Assembly: GCA_004151065.3 (NCBI GenBank)
Contig: NWUY0303871163.1
Location: 1 to 10,089 of the forward strand
Direction of reading: 5' to 3'
Source of the DNA: Larix sibirica
Taxonomy: Eukaryota > Streptophyta > Pinopsida > Pinales > Pinaceae
Length of the DNA: 10,089 bases
Part shown: piece by piece, positions 1-8,010 of the stretch
Layout of the letters: each line of letters starts with the position of its first letter
Numbering within the stretch: position 1 is the stretch's first letter
Notes under the pieces: generated by a model
Databases searched by the model: none
The model's input: the letters and a program-made list of their open reading frames with translations, nothing else
What the model was told of the DNA's origin: nothing
Translations under genes and position numbers: made by a program

Positions 1-1180
1 CTAAATTATTAATTAAAGATAAAAACATAACAGTTAGTGTGTCTAACAACTAAACTGAGTGATTTAAACCTAAATCCTAGAAGAATTTCCTCATAAAATA
101 TTATAAGTAGTAGAGAGAGAACATTGAAAGGGGTAAGTGTTTCCAAGTTCATTGGAGGGTTCAGTCGTGGATCTTTGAGTGCTTGGATTACCAAATTGTG
201 TGATATTTGGTGTGTCCAAGAAAGAGCACTGTGGGAATATTAGGGGAAATTATTTTACCAGATCCACACAAATGGATGGTAAATGGACCTTGTGACTACT
301 ATGATGTTAGTAAAGAAGATAGAAAATTACCCTAGGCCTTCCAGTTCTTGTCATGATCAATTTAGCTCGGGGGTGACCTGTTGAACAAACAAAGAACGGT
401 TTGAGGTCTACAGTTGGGTGGAACATGGCAATTACCAGGTCATCTGGAAAGGAAATAAAGGACTGATAAGTATCTTCATGTTATTAGTGTTCATTCAAAG
501 ATTATATTTTATAGATATGAATTGATTCTATTTATATTTTTCCATGCAATATTCTTGTTAAAATCTATATGTTGTGATTTAATATAAATATGTTAGATAT
601 TCTCATAAAAATCAGATTGGGTTCTTTAGTAGATTTAATCTATTTTGTAGAATTAAATTATGGTAAATATTATAAATTCAAATATTAGTCATGCAGATTT
701 ACTTTACATGCTATCATAATTGCTTATAGGACTTACATATAATCATTGGCATAATTAATTAGCCATGATACACGGGTTATCTTTTCATTCCAAATTGGTG
801 TTTAAAATCTCATACCATAGTTATCTATCATATCTCATGAGAAAACTCCCATTATTCCTATATAGAGAGAGAATCCTAGAATCGGATTCTGGGACCAAGT
901 CCCTAAAATCTAATAGGATAATTAATATATACTTATAAATTATATATATTAAATATATCAATCATCAACATTAAAACCATATAAATCATCAAACTACACC
1001 AAATAGGAATCTTACAAATTAAACCATTATTTTAGTTAAACCATCACATATCATAAATTTCAAATAGAGATCCAACATCCTTTTACCCTTTGCAAAATAC
1101 AAACCGAGAATAAACTCTCCTTAGTCAAAACCAAAACACAAGATGGACTCACATTGAGTCATGCACTTACGCAATTCGTA
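1..1180. other. AT-rich non-coding stretch, no gene recognised
   Basis: No reading frame here looks like protein. The longest open stretch, on the minus strand near 9-194, is short and has no recognisable motif. Positions 1-470 are somewhat less AT-rich. About 480-1100 is extremely AT-rich with TA-rich runs, for example near 920-960. The first 470 bases could be worn LTR or other repeat sequence, but I see no paired LTR, primer-binding site or polypurine tract to support that. Confidence 0.6.
871..903. repeat. Two adjacent perfect short inverted repeats
   Basis: GAATCC (871-876) pairs with GGATTC (884-889) across a 7-nt loop. Immediately afterwards GGGAC (891-895) pairs with GTCCC (899-903) across a 3-nt loop. 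Both are seen directly. Such short arms are common by chance, and no following T-run or gene gives them a role. Confidence 0.4.
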
Positions 1181-1187
1181 GATAGAC

Positions 1188-1620
1188 AGTGTCATGGTCT
1201 CAGCATTTGACCAAGGTTCAAATCCTGTGATACCAATTCATACACAGATAGGATCACACTTAAGTGTTTGACCACGGATCATATCTCGTAGAATCGACTT
1301 CCAATTCACACACAGACAAGGTCATGCTCTGAGCGTTTGAACCGGGTTCAAATCCCTTGATACCAATTCATACACACATAAGGTCACACTCAAGCATTTG
1401 ACCAGGGATCAAATCTTGTAGAATCAAATTCCAATTCACACACAGATAGGTTCAGGCTCCAAGCATTTGAATAGGGTTCAATCCCGTGATACCAATTCAT
1501 ACATAGAAAGGGTAATGCTCAAGAATTTGACCAAGGATCGAATCACGTAGAACCAAAAAAACACCAAACACAAACATATAGGGTCACGCTCAAACATTTG
1601 ACCAAGGACGGAATCCCTTA
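1188..1620. repeat. Diverged tandem array: 130-bp unit made of two alternating half-units
   Basis: Seven related half-units begin at about 1191, 1253, 1321, 1383, 1451, 1512 and 1583, so spacings alternate 62, 68, 62, 68, 61 and 71 bp. Odd units (A) read roughly GGTTCAAATCC followed by GATACCAATTCATACACA. Even units (B) carry ATTTGACCAAGGATCAAATC-like sequence, then GTAGAATC and CCAATTCACACACA. A-to-A and B-to-B spacing is 130 bp, which shows that an A+B dimer was amplified after the halves had diverged. The last copies degrade and have an A-rich insertion near 1554-1575. Most units carry a core resembling the RNA polymerase III box B. On the minus strand the A units read TTGGTATCA, the first bases of the usual plant LTR-element primer site. 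The origin is unknown. Confidence 0.85.
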
Positions 1621-2040
1621 GGCACTAACACACTGTCATTCATTAAAAAAAAACGTTAAAACCAAGATTCTTGACATCCAAATGCACAATTCAAAAATAG
1701 AGGAAAAACACATAAATTAGACTAGTTATTATTCAAAAAAATCCCAACAATAGAACATAGATGCTCGAACAGAAAACACCATGATTATGCTACCAATAAA
1801 TAGGCAATGCAGAGAAAAAACTAAAACGGAGATAAGGCCCATTTTTAATCTACAGACTTAAATCTGAGAAATGCTCCGCTCTTCAAACACAGTATACAGA
1901 GCAGAGAACTTGAAATTCCTGATAGGCTTACTACATTCATTTAAGAACCATAGATAAAATATGAATGTACAAAATCGCTAAACTTATCTCAACTGTTTGA
2001 ATTACATAGTGAAAACCCAAAAAAAGGGTGAATTTATAGA
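1621..2040. other. Non-coding stretch, nothing recognised
   Basis: AT-rich sequence following the tandem array, including an A-run near 1645-1653. I see no coding frame, RNA gene or mobile-element signature on either strand. Confidence 0.5.
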
Positions 2041-2690
2041 CATGTAATGAAGAACAGAGTAATACCCTGCTAAAAGGATTCATGGCTCACTAGGAAACCC
2101 TTGTCACTCCACTGAGAGCGCAACCAACCAACAGTGTGAATACCAAACCAAAAAACTAGAACCAACATCTTCAAAAATGTTTCCCCGTAGATGAAAGCAT
2201 CTCCATAAGAATCCATGAGCTTACCCGGAGCAATCACAGTCAACCAACATCTGAGCATAGCAGCCCCAGGTGGTAAAACGCCCATAGAATTTAGCTTGCA
2301 CACAGAACACAGGCGAGAGGTTAGTTTCAATATAAAAATGCACATATATAAACCCATACACAGAAAATACTAGATAGCAAGTGGGCAGGAGCATCCCTGA
2401 GAAGCAGCAAGTATTGCGAAGATGCCTCCTCCCAAGGGTTAAACCATAGACCAAGAGCGCAGCTCTGGTCCTGTACAAGGCCTATCCCAAAGACAAACGC
2501 AGATAGGAATCCTCAACTTCCCTCTCCTACAACGAAATCGCAATAGACCAAATGAGACATCCAAACAGAGAATGAAAGGGAAAAACCCTACCTCCTGTCT
2601 AACTTTAATGATATGCCAGCGTGGGACCTTCACACACTCTATACACATGCCCATCACATGCGGCACATTGAATTCAAACCTACCTCTCCA
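2040..2690 (-). other. Less AT-rich block, possible old transcript leader or repeat remnant
   Basis: Base composition is visibly more balanced here than on either side. The minus strand has three overlapping short open stretches in different frames (about 2439-2666, 2221-2478 and 2070-2357). None continues past a hundred residues or shows a domain. Read on the minus strand, the block contains a T/C-rich stretch with TAGGGTTTTTCCC, a sequence style common in plant 5' leaders. It could be an untranslated leader or exon of an old gene, an LTR fragment or another repeat. I cannot choose between these and do not call a gene. Confidence 0.25.
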
Positions 2691-3590
2691 CTATCATTTC
2701 AATTACATTCAAATGGCACTAAAATAAGACCAACCATTGTCATCAAAATAACATGGGTTCATAGTATTCATATCACATAAATATCATGTGGAAAACCTTC
2801 ACCAAAACCCTGCTAAGTATGACCATGGAATGGTCTTACCATGATATCTTGCCCCTTTTTTTATATTTGGAAAAACTTAAACCTTTGATGAACTTAGGGC
2901 ATTTCATACGCTAGCCTTAAGGCATAGCATTGGTCAACCAAACCACCTGCAAAGACAAAATAAGAAACAATGTTAGCTTATAAAAGCTAAGTAAACTAAG
3001 GCAGTGATGGGTCTGAAATCCATCCACGTAGATACAACCATCTTTAAAAACATCTTTCAACATATGACGAGCAATGTAAAAACAAGCATTTGAACACTTA
3101 CAGTAAAAGAAGACTCTATCACCATTTTGAGTTAGACCAAGGCCAAATCAAGTTATGACGGATAATTATCATAGTGAGTTAGTTAGAATCCTTTATATGT
3201 CATGTCAGGTTATTACCATAAGCAATCATATACAGACCATTCGAAGTCAAGCGAAAAGCAACAGTCCAAAACGATACATTGAGAATAACTAAGTAGCCAT
3301 CCATTCAAGAAACAAACAAGTGAGAATAACAATATTTAACCAATGTTGAAGTTAATTTGCATAATCATATATATTACGATAGATTAGGCCCTTATAAAAA
3401 AAAATTAGGGTGTATTTTTTAGGGACATTACAATTAACATCACGACCACGATATGACATGTCCAGCCTATATATGGCCTGCCTCTAGTGTATGACTATTC
3501 AATTCTAGAGAGACCAATTGAAAAGGTAAGCACTTTGAAAATATTTTGTAAGAGCTCTTTAGAACTAATAAAGAATGAATCCATGTTGAA
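2691..3590. other. Non-coding stretch, nothing recognised
   Basis: No coding frame with recognisable protein content is visible on either strand. An open stretch on the minus strand near 3495-3782 overlaps the gypsy protease remnant and looks like its shadow. The stretch just before the gypsy homology could be the worn gag or leader of that element, but no primer-binding site such as TGGTATCAGAG is present and no LTR pair can be defined. Confidence 0.45.
2821..2842. repeat. Two overlapping short inverted repeats
   Basis: GACCAT (2821-2826) pairs with ATGGTC (2830-2835) across a 3-nt loop. ATGGT (2830-2834) can instead pair with ACCAT (2838-2842) across another 3-nt loop. The same bases can therefore take part in either of two small hairpins. 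No gene or regulatory context makes this meaningful. Confidence 0.35.
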
Positions 3591-3591
3591 T

Positions 3592-4066
3592 ATACAACAT
3601 TGGATGATCAACCGGTGCATGCATGATAAATAAGTACATGTTGTAGTTAACCAAGTGCAACACAATTGAAGTACAAATAGGGAATTACAACCAAGTGCGT
3701 AGATAAGAGAGTATGATAAGGAATATATCATTCTGGATTTAGGCTCTAATGTAAATTTCCTGGAAAAACAAGCATGGGACATGATGGGTAGGCCCTAACT
3801 CATTTAGTCTAACAATCATTTGAGATTAGTCAACCATCATAGAATTTTTCTAATTGGAAGGATAACATGGGTAACTGTTGATATTGATGGAGTGCGTAGT
3901 ACAATCGATTTTGAATTTATTGATATTGTAAATGATAGAAAATCTTATCTTGCATTATTAGGACTTGAGTGGGATTTCGCTAACCATGCCAATATTGATC
4001 TAAAGAAGAGGCATATGATTTTTGAAGTAGACGAACTGAGAGTTACTACACCATTGGACCCTACAT
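3592..4066 (+). pseudogene. Gypsy aspartic protease (retropepsin) remnant
   Basis: In the intact element this enzyme cleaves the polyprotein in the virus-like particle. The frame reads REYDKEYIILDLGSNVNFL from about 3706, with the presumed catalytic Asp at 3736-3738. The triplet is Asp-Leu-Gly rather than the usual Asp-Ser/Thr-Gly, which I believe is normal in this family. A hydrophobic ALLGLEWDF segment near 3952-3978 matches the ILGxDW region that closes the retropepsin fold. Stops interrupt the frame before (3700-3702) and after (about 3793-3804) the active site. A clean stretch then runs from about 3805 to the TAA at 4066, ending in a PLDPT segment that this family has just after protease. 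The region upstream, to about 3592, is much weaker. Confidence 0.82.
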
Positions 4067-4139
4067 AAGGAATACTGTATGTGGAACCGATAAGAAATTA
4101 AGAGATGGATAACTTCTACAATGTGACTGCACTCAAATG

Positions 4140-5040
4140 GATAACTATGTCATTCCTACTATTGACAGTCTACTCAACTGGAATAGTATTTTTCCTTGAG
4201 CATTAGATTCGGAAGAAGCCCTAGATGATTAGTAGCATAGGATGCATGATGTATCTACAAGGAGATGTGTGTGTATCACTCATGTGTTGTGATGGGTTGG
4301 AACCGAGGTATGTGATCCCCGATGGTATGATGGACTGCGATATGTAGAGTTGTCTGTGAAATAATTTGAATTATAGATACCTGAGCAACAAAGAATACTA
4401 GCATTAGATGTCACGCTAAAAGCAAAACCTAGAAGATGGTGGGATGCACATAAAGACAAGATACATGAGTGGAAATAATGCAAAAAATTGTTGCAAGTTA
4501 CATTTGGAATTGAAGATACTAACCAAAAGCATATGGGCTAATTTTTCCTTTATAACATATTGTGCAGTGCATCATGACATGGAGTGCAGTGCAAAAGCAG
4601 GAGTGGACACACTTATTTGTACACACTAGACACAATTCCAAAGAAGTAGTATATAGAGCCGGAAATGAGTAGATGCACAATAGAATGGGAAAATATGACT
4701 CAAATGTTTAAGGTAACCTTTAGCTTTTAATATGAGTCTGCATTAGTGGATGTAGTGCTACAAACCACTAAAACCAATTTCTTTTCATTAGAAGATGCAA
4801 TTGGACCTATACATCTATGCAGTTCACATAGGTTGTCTGTGATAGTCCAACATGTTTGGGAATGTTATAATTTTTCTAAAGGAGGTGAAGAGGATGAAGA
4901 CCTAAGAACTTTGAAAATAACAAAAACTGAGGGAGAGCACATAGTATAAGGACCTTATATTGGATCTTCCAATTATACGCAGTGATTTAAAATGTGCAAG
5001 GTGAACATTGGTATGAAGGAGATAGCCAATTAGTTCACAA
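4140..5040 (+). pseudogene. Capsid/gag-like module lying between protease and RT
   Basis: A single frame (frame 3) can be followed for about 900 nt despite more than a dozen stops. Landmarks are WYDGLRYVEL (4323 on), IPEQQRILALDV, then KAKPRRWWDAHK followed by an aromatic/basic stretch ending LLQVTFG. Double Trp after Ala/Lys, then spaced Trp and Phe, is the signature of plant retrotransposon gag (Retrotrans_gag). Further on, YTLDTIPKK, EWENMTQMFKVTFSF and a segment open for 67 codons to 4949 (VDVVLQTTKTNFFSLED, then GGEEDEDL) continue the same module. Gag normally precedes protease, so its position here is unusual; see findings. It could instead be a lineage-specific linker. Stops at 4230-4235 fall where relatives appear to have Trp-Gln. 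Confidence 0.65.
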
Positions 5041-6063
5041 ATATTATATTATTGGAATAATGAAACAATTGAGAAGATTGCATATCTACAGTGCGAATAT
5101 TGAGATCTTTTTCCAACCACATTCTTGGAAATGAAAGGGATAGCATGGATTTAGGAGAAATGGATATCTCATTGAAAACAGATGCCAAGACAGTAAAACA
5201 AAGGATGTACAAATTGAAGCAAACATACAAATAGAAAGTTAAAGTAGAAATAGATAGAATGTTGGAAGCTGGAATTATTGAACCTATTAAACCGTGAGAA
5301 TGGATCAGCCCAATGATAGTCCAGGATAAGGAAACTGGAGGGATCATAATTTGTGTCAAGCTGCGCAAATTGAATGTTTTTTGTTTACATGATTTGTTTC
5401 CCACACCATTCACAAATGAAGTGTTTGAGAATGTAGGAGGATATGGAGCTTATTCATTTACTGAAGGATTTTATGGCTACCACCAAATAAATATTACAAA
5501 GGAAGATAGGCACAAGAAAACCTTTGCGACAAAGTGGGGATGCTACGAGTATACCATGATGCCTTTTGGTTTGAAGAATGCGGAAACAATATTTTCTTGA
5601 GTGGTTGTCATAGTGTTTAAGGGGTTCATTAAAAAAAATTATAAGTCTATTTGGATGACTGGATAGTATTCAATCTATTAAAGAACCATATTTAAGTTTT
5701 GTTCTTGATCTTGGATAGGTGCAGAAAGTTCCAGATTTATTTAAATTTGAAGAAGTGCAGTTTGTATGTTCCAATTAGTATTATATTGGGTCATGTAGTT
5801 TGTAGACAAGGATTGTTGGTGGATCCGATAAAGATTGAAACTATTATTTATTTACCACCACCTACTTTAGTGTGAAAGTTGCGCGCTAAACTGGGGCATA
5901 CATACTACAGGAATTTTATCAAGGGGTATGTATAGATCACAACCTCACTGGAAATGTTGTTGAAGAAGGATCTCAAGTTTCAATGGAGCAAAGAGTGTCA
6001 ACAAAGCTTGGATGTCTTGAAGCAGAAACTAGTCATTGTGCGAATTCTAGCTTTTCCACACTA
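5041..6063 (+). pseudogene. Gypsy reverse transcriptase remnant
   Basis: RNA-dependent DNA polymerase that copies the element's RNA. Frame 1 carries YYWNNETIEKIAYL and DLFPTTFLEMKGI (5047-5139), the usual segment before RT. Frame 3 (about 5145-5635) carries the fingers, with MLEAGIIEP, WISPMIVQDKETGG and CVKLRKLN, then FPTPFTNEVFENVGG and the motif A region YSFTEGFYGYHQI, then TFATKWGCYEYTMMPFGLKNA. A frameshift at the A-run 5631-5638 leads into frame 2, where YLDD (5648-5659) is intact, followed by LNLKKC, LGHVVCRQGLLVDP, LPPP and the LGHTYYRNFIKGY segment. The motif A catalytic Asp is replaced by Glu (GAA at 5463-5465). Stops at 5598-5600, 5873-5875 and 5933-5935 add to the damage. Identity as Ty3/gypsy RT is secure. 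Confidence 0.93.
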
Positions 6064-6069
6064 AGGAAG

Positions 6070-6562
6070 GAATTTTGTGTCCATGTAGATGCATCATCGA
6101 TAGCATTGGGTGAAATTATAGCTTAGCCATAGGAAGGAGTCTTAGATCACCCCATTGAATTTGTAGGTAGAAATTTGTCAACTGCTGAAAAGAATTACAC
6201 AACTATAGAGAGTGAAATATTGGCAATGGTCTATGCACTATAGAAGTTCAGACATTATTTGTTGGGGTCACATTTTAAGATGTACATAGATCATTATTTG
6301 ATGTGATACCTAGTCAGCAGGTCAGTGTTGGGGAGAGTATATGTAGATGATTGTTATTGTTTCAGTTGAACTCATGACCTTACCAATTGTCCCACATAGA
6401 AACAAGGGAATATGCGGGAAATTTGGACAAAAACTTACCAAATGTACACCTATTTGTAGTACATATGGTGGATGATTACTTTGCAGATATTTCATAGTTC
6501 TTAAACACCGGAGTAGCCCCACTAGAAATGACAGTTGCGGAAAAGAAATATCTAGAAGGAAA
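6070..6562 (+). pseudogene. Gypsy RNase H and tether remnant, ending before integrase
   Basis: RNase H removes the RNA strand during cDNA synthesis. Frame 1 reads EFCVHVDASSIALGEI from 6070 (first catalytic Asp at 6088-6090), LDHPIEFVGRNLS, AEKNYTTIESEILAMVYAL (catalytic Glu), KFRHYLLGSHFKMYIDH (next Asp) and YLVSRSVLG. A 2-nt insertion near 6339-6341 moves the frame to frame 3, which continues as CR-stop-LLLFQ. The Trp of that segment is a TGA at 6348-6350. About 14 codons expected next are missing, and the frame resumes near QLSHIETREYAGNLDKNLP and FVVHMVDDYFADIS-stop-FLNTGVAP up to AEKKYLE at about 6557. Stops at 6124-6126, 6130-6132 and 6241-6243 interrupt RNase H. Integrase, which should follow the tether, is absent. 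Confidence 0.88.
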
Positions 6563-6571
6563 GAGATAAAA

Positions 6572-7140
6572 ATGGAAACACAGAAGACACTTGAGTAGGA
6601 ATATGCATATACTTTGGAAAATCTTAAGTTAAAGGATAGGATTAAAGAGCTATAGGAAAAATTAAATCACAATCTGACCCTAAATAGTATAGAAGGTAAA
6701 TTAGATATCAAACCCATTAAATAGGAAATGAATAAGTTGATATAATTAGACCATGAGCATAACAAAATGACCTTGAACCTATTAATTTTTGGTTTAAAGG
6801 AAGCGACAAAAGAGGATATGTTGTCCACTGTGAAGACAAAAATTCATAATATATTACAAATTGAAACTATCTATTTCATAGAAGCAACAAGGTTGAGGAA
6901 ATTAATTTAGATTAAAGAAAGGATAATACATGTTAAGGTTATCTCTACCGAATAGAAATATGACATACAAGACCTCAAGTTTATAAGGATCATGGATATT
7001 TATAAATGAAGACTTCATTCGAGAAGATCAAGTCAAATTAAGAAAGTAGGTCCAAAATGTTAAAGAAGCTAGGAAGGAGGGAAAATGGGCATTAAGTAGA
7101 AACAAAAAAGTTGTTATTCAAGATAGAAACAAAAAATATA
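6572..7140 (+). pseudogene. LINE ORF1 remnant (coiled coil plus RNA-binding C-terminal part)
   Basis: ORF1 proteins coat LINE RNA. Frame 2 starts with a charged, heptad-like stretch (YTLENLKLKDRIKEL, then EKLNHNL) that looks like coiled coil. It is followed by KMTLNLLIFGLKE, KTKIHNILQIETIYFIEATRLRK and an IIHVKVIST strand, which matches the RRM-like fold of LINE ORF1. Stops interrupt it about six times, mostly TAG or TAA in a Gln-like context. A frameshift just before 7002 moves to frame 3, giving INEDFIREDQVKLRK, a stop at 7047-7049, then VKEARKEGKWALSRNKKVVI. This matches the typical C-terminal end (NED, then LRK, EARKEGKWA). There is no start codon for a separate endonuclease ORF before the next domain. 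Confidence 0.72.
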
Positions 7141-8010
7141 GTAGTAATAAATATAAATTTGACACACTCCAATTCCTTTCCTGGAACTGTTGGGGCTTTC
7201 CATGGAGCGAAGTCCCCAAGTTAAGTTGGATCCCGAGTGAAATTTATATTTTATTACTCCTTGAAACTTGGGAACATGAAGAATCCAAGGTCCCTCATCT
7301 ATAAGGATATGTCCTATGGTCGATATGGAATAAATGCTCCTATCATAGAGTCTTTGGAGGTATAAACTATTACATCAGGATGAACATATCACCTCATGTT
7401 AGGATTTATAAGAAAGACCCTTACAACCAATATATTTTGATAGAGATTACATGCATTAATGATAAAAAAATATACATAGCCGTTTGTTATTTTTCCCCTA
7501 TTAATTATAACTTCCATAAGAAAAGAAATTTAGATAACAAAAAAGTATCGTTATAATTATTTAGAACATGATATTTATAGTCTAGGGAAGGAATTGAATA
7601 TCCTTTTGATGGGTGACTTCGATTCCTGAACATGGAGTAACCAAGCTATTATGTTAAGCAAGTATTCCAACCCCAATCCTCTTTTGTTAGATGAGTAACT
7701 TGCGCTAGGTAATAGGTACAAAATAAGTTATGAATAGCTATGTGAAATTTTATTCGGTTATGACGTGATCAAGCTTTGTAGTGCTGAAGATCTTAAAATT
7801 TGCAATGGTCTAATAAAATGGCCAAATTCTAGCTAGATGACTCGTATTCACGGTCTTTGTAATAGTGTGGTAGATTATGTTATATTTGATATCCCTTTAT
7901 ACAACTAAATAATAGATTTTTAGATATTCAATGACCATGAACCTGAATCTAATCATACGCCTTTAATTATAACTCTCAATCTTGTCATAAATAGCGGTCT
8001 CAAAGAGAAA
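7141..8010 (+). pseudogene. LINE endonuclease (APE-like) remnant
   Basis: This domain nicks target DNA to prime reverse transcription. Frame 3 shows TLQFLSWNCWGFPW (Asn at 7185-7187), LLLLETWEHEE with the catalytic Glu in ETW (7263-7271), VLWSIWNKCSYHRVFGG, and IYIAVCYFSPINY. A frameshift near 7548 leads to frame 1: YLEHDIYSLGKELNILLMGDFDS (shown in parts: LLMGDFDS at about 7603-7626), ICNGLIKWPNSS, NSVVDYVIFDIPLYN (7861 on) and NDHEPESNHTPLI. Two active-site motifs are changed: GDFN reads GDFD (GAT at 7621-7623), and the final SDH reads SNH (AAT at 7951-7953). About eight stops also interrupt it. Identity is secure and the remnant is inactive. Confidence 0.88.

Larger units (their letters stand above)
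3592..6562 (+). mobile_element. Degenerate Ty3/gypsy LTR retrotransposon, internal region only
   Basis: Protein remnants in a single orientation follow the pol order of Ty3/gypsy elements: retropepsin (about 3592-4066), a capsid/gag-like module (4140-5040), reverse transcriptase (5041-6063), and RNase H with the start of the tether towards integrase (6070-6562). The chain changes frame several times: frame 1 for protease, frame 3 for the gag-like module, frame 1 then 3 then 2 for RT, and frame 1 then 3 for RNase H. It contains dozens of in-frame stops. Neither LTR, primer site, polypurine tract nor integrase is visible. Homology stops abruptly near 6560, where LINE sequence begins. The family resembles one I associate with gymnosperm genomes. 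The element cannot be active. Confidence 0.9.

Noticed and set aside
1191-1500. tRNA genes suggested by GGTTCAAATCC followed by GATACCA
   Set aside because: The T-arm-like stem has only about three pairs, the distance from the loop to CCA is 9 nt rather than the 13 of a tRNA, and no D-arm, anticodon arm or box A precedes it.
1188-1620. CRISPR array
   Set aside because: The units are contiguous diverged repeats without unique spacers, and the surroundings are plant retroelement sequence with no cas genes.
2070-2666. A minus-strand gene joining the three open stretches
   Set aside because: The stretches overlap in different frames, have no recognisable domain, and no convincing splice sites link them.
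3410-3445. LTR end and primer-binding site for the gypsy element
   Set aside because: An AGGGACATTACA sequence resembles some LTR ends, but no tRNA-complementary primer site follows and no second LTR copy is present.
3495-3782. Minus-strand coding region over the protease start
   Set aside because: It is the reverse of sequence whose plus strand has clear retropepsin similarity, so it is a shadow.
5030-5413. Minus-strand 127-codon open frame
   Set aside because: It lies antisense to the well-supported RT fingers region and has no independent motif.
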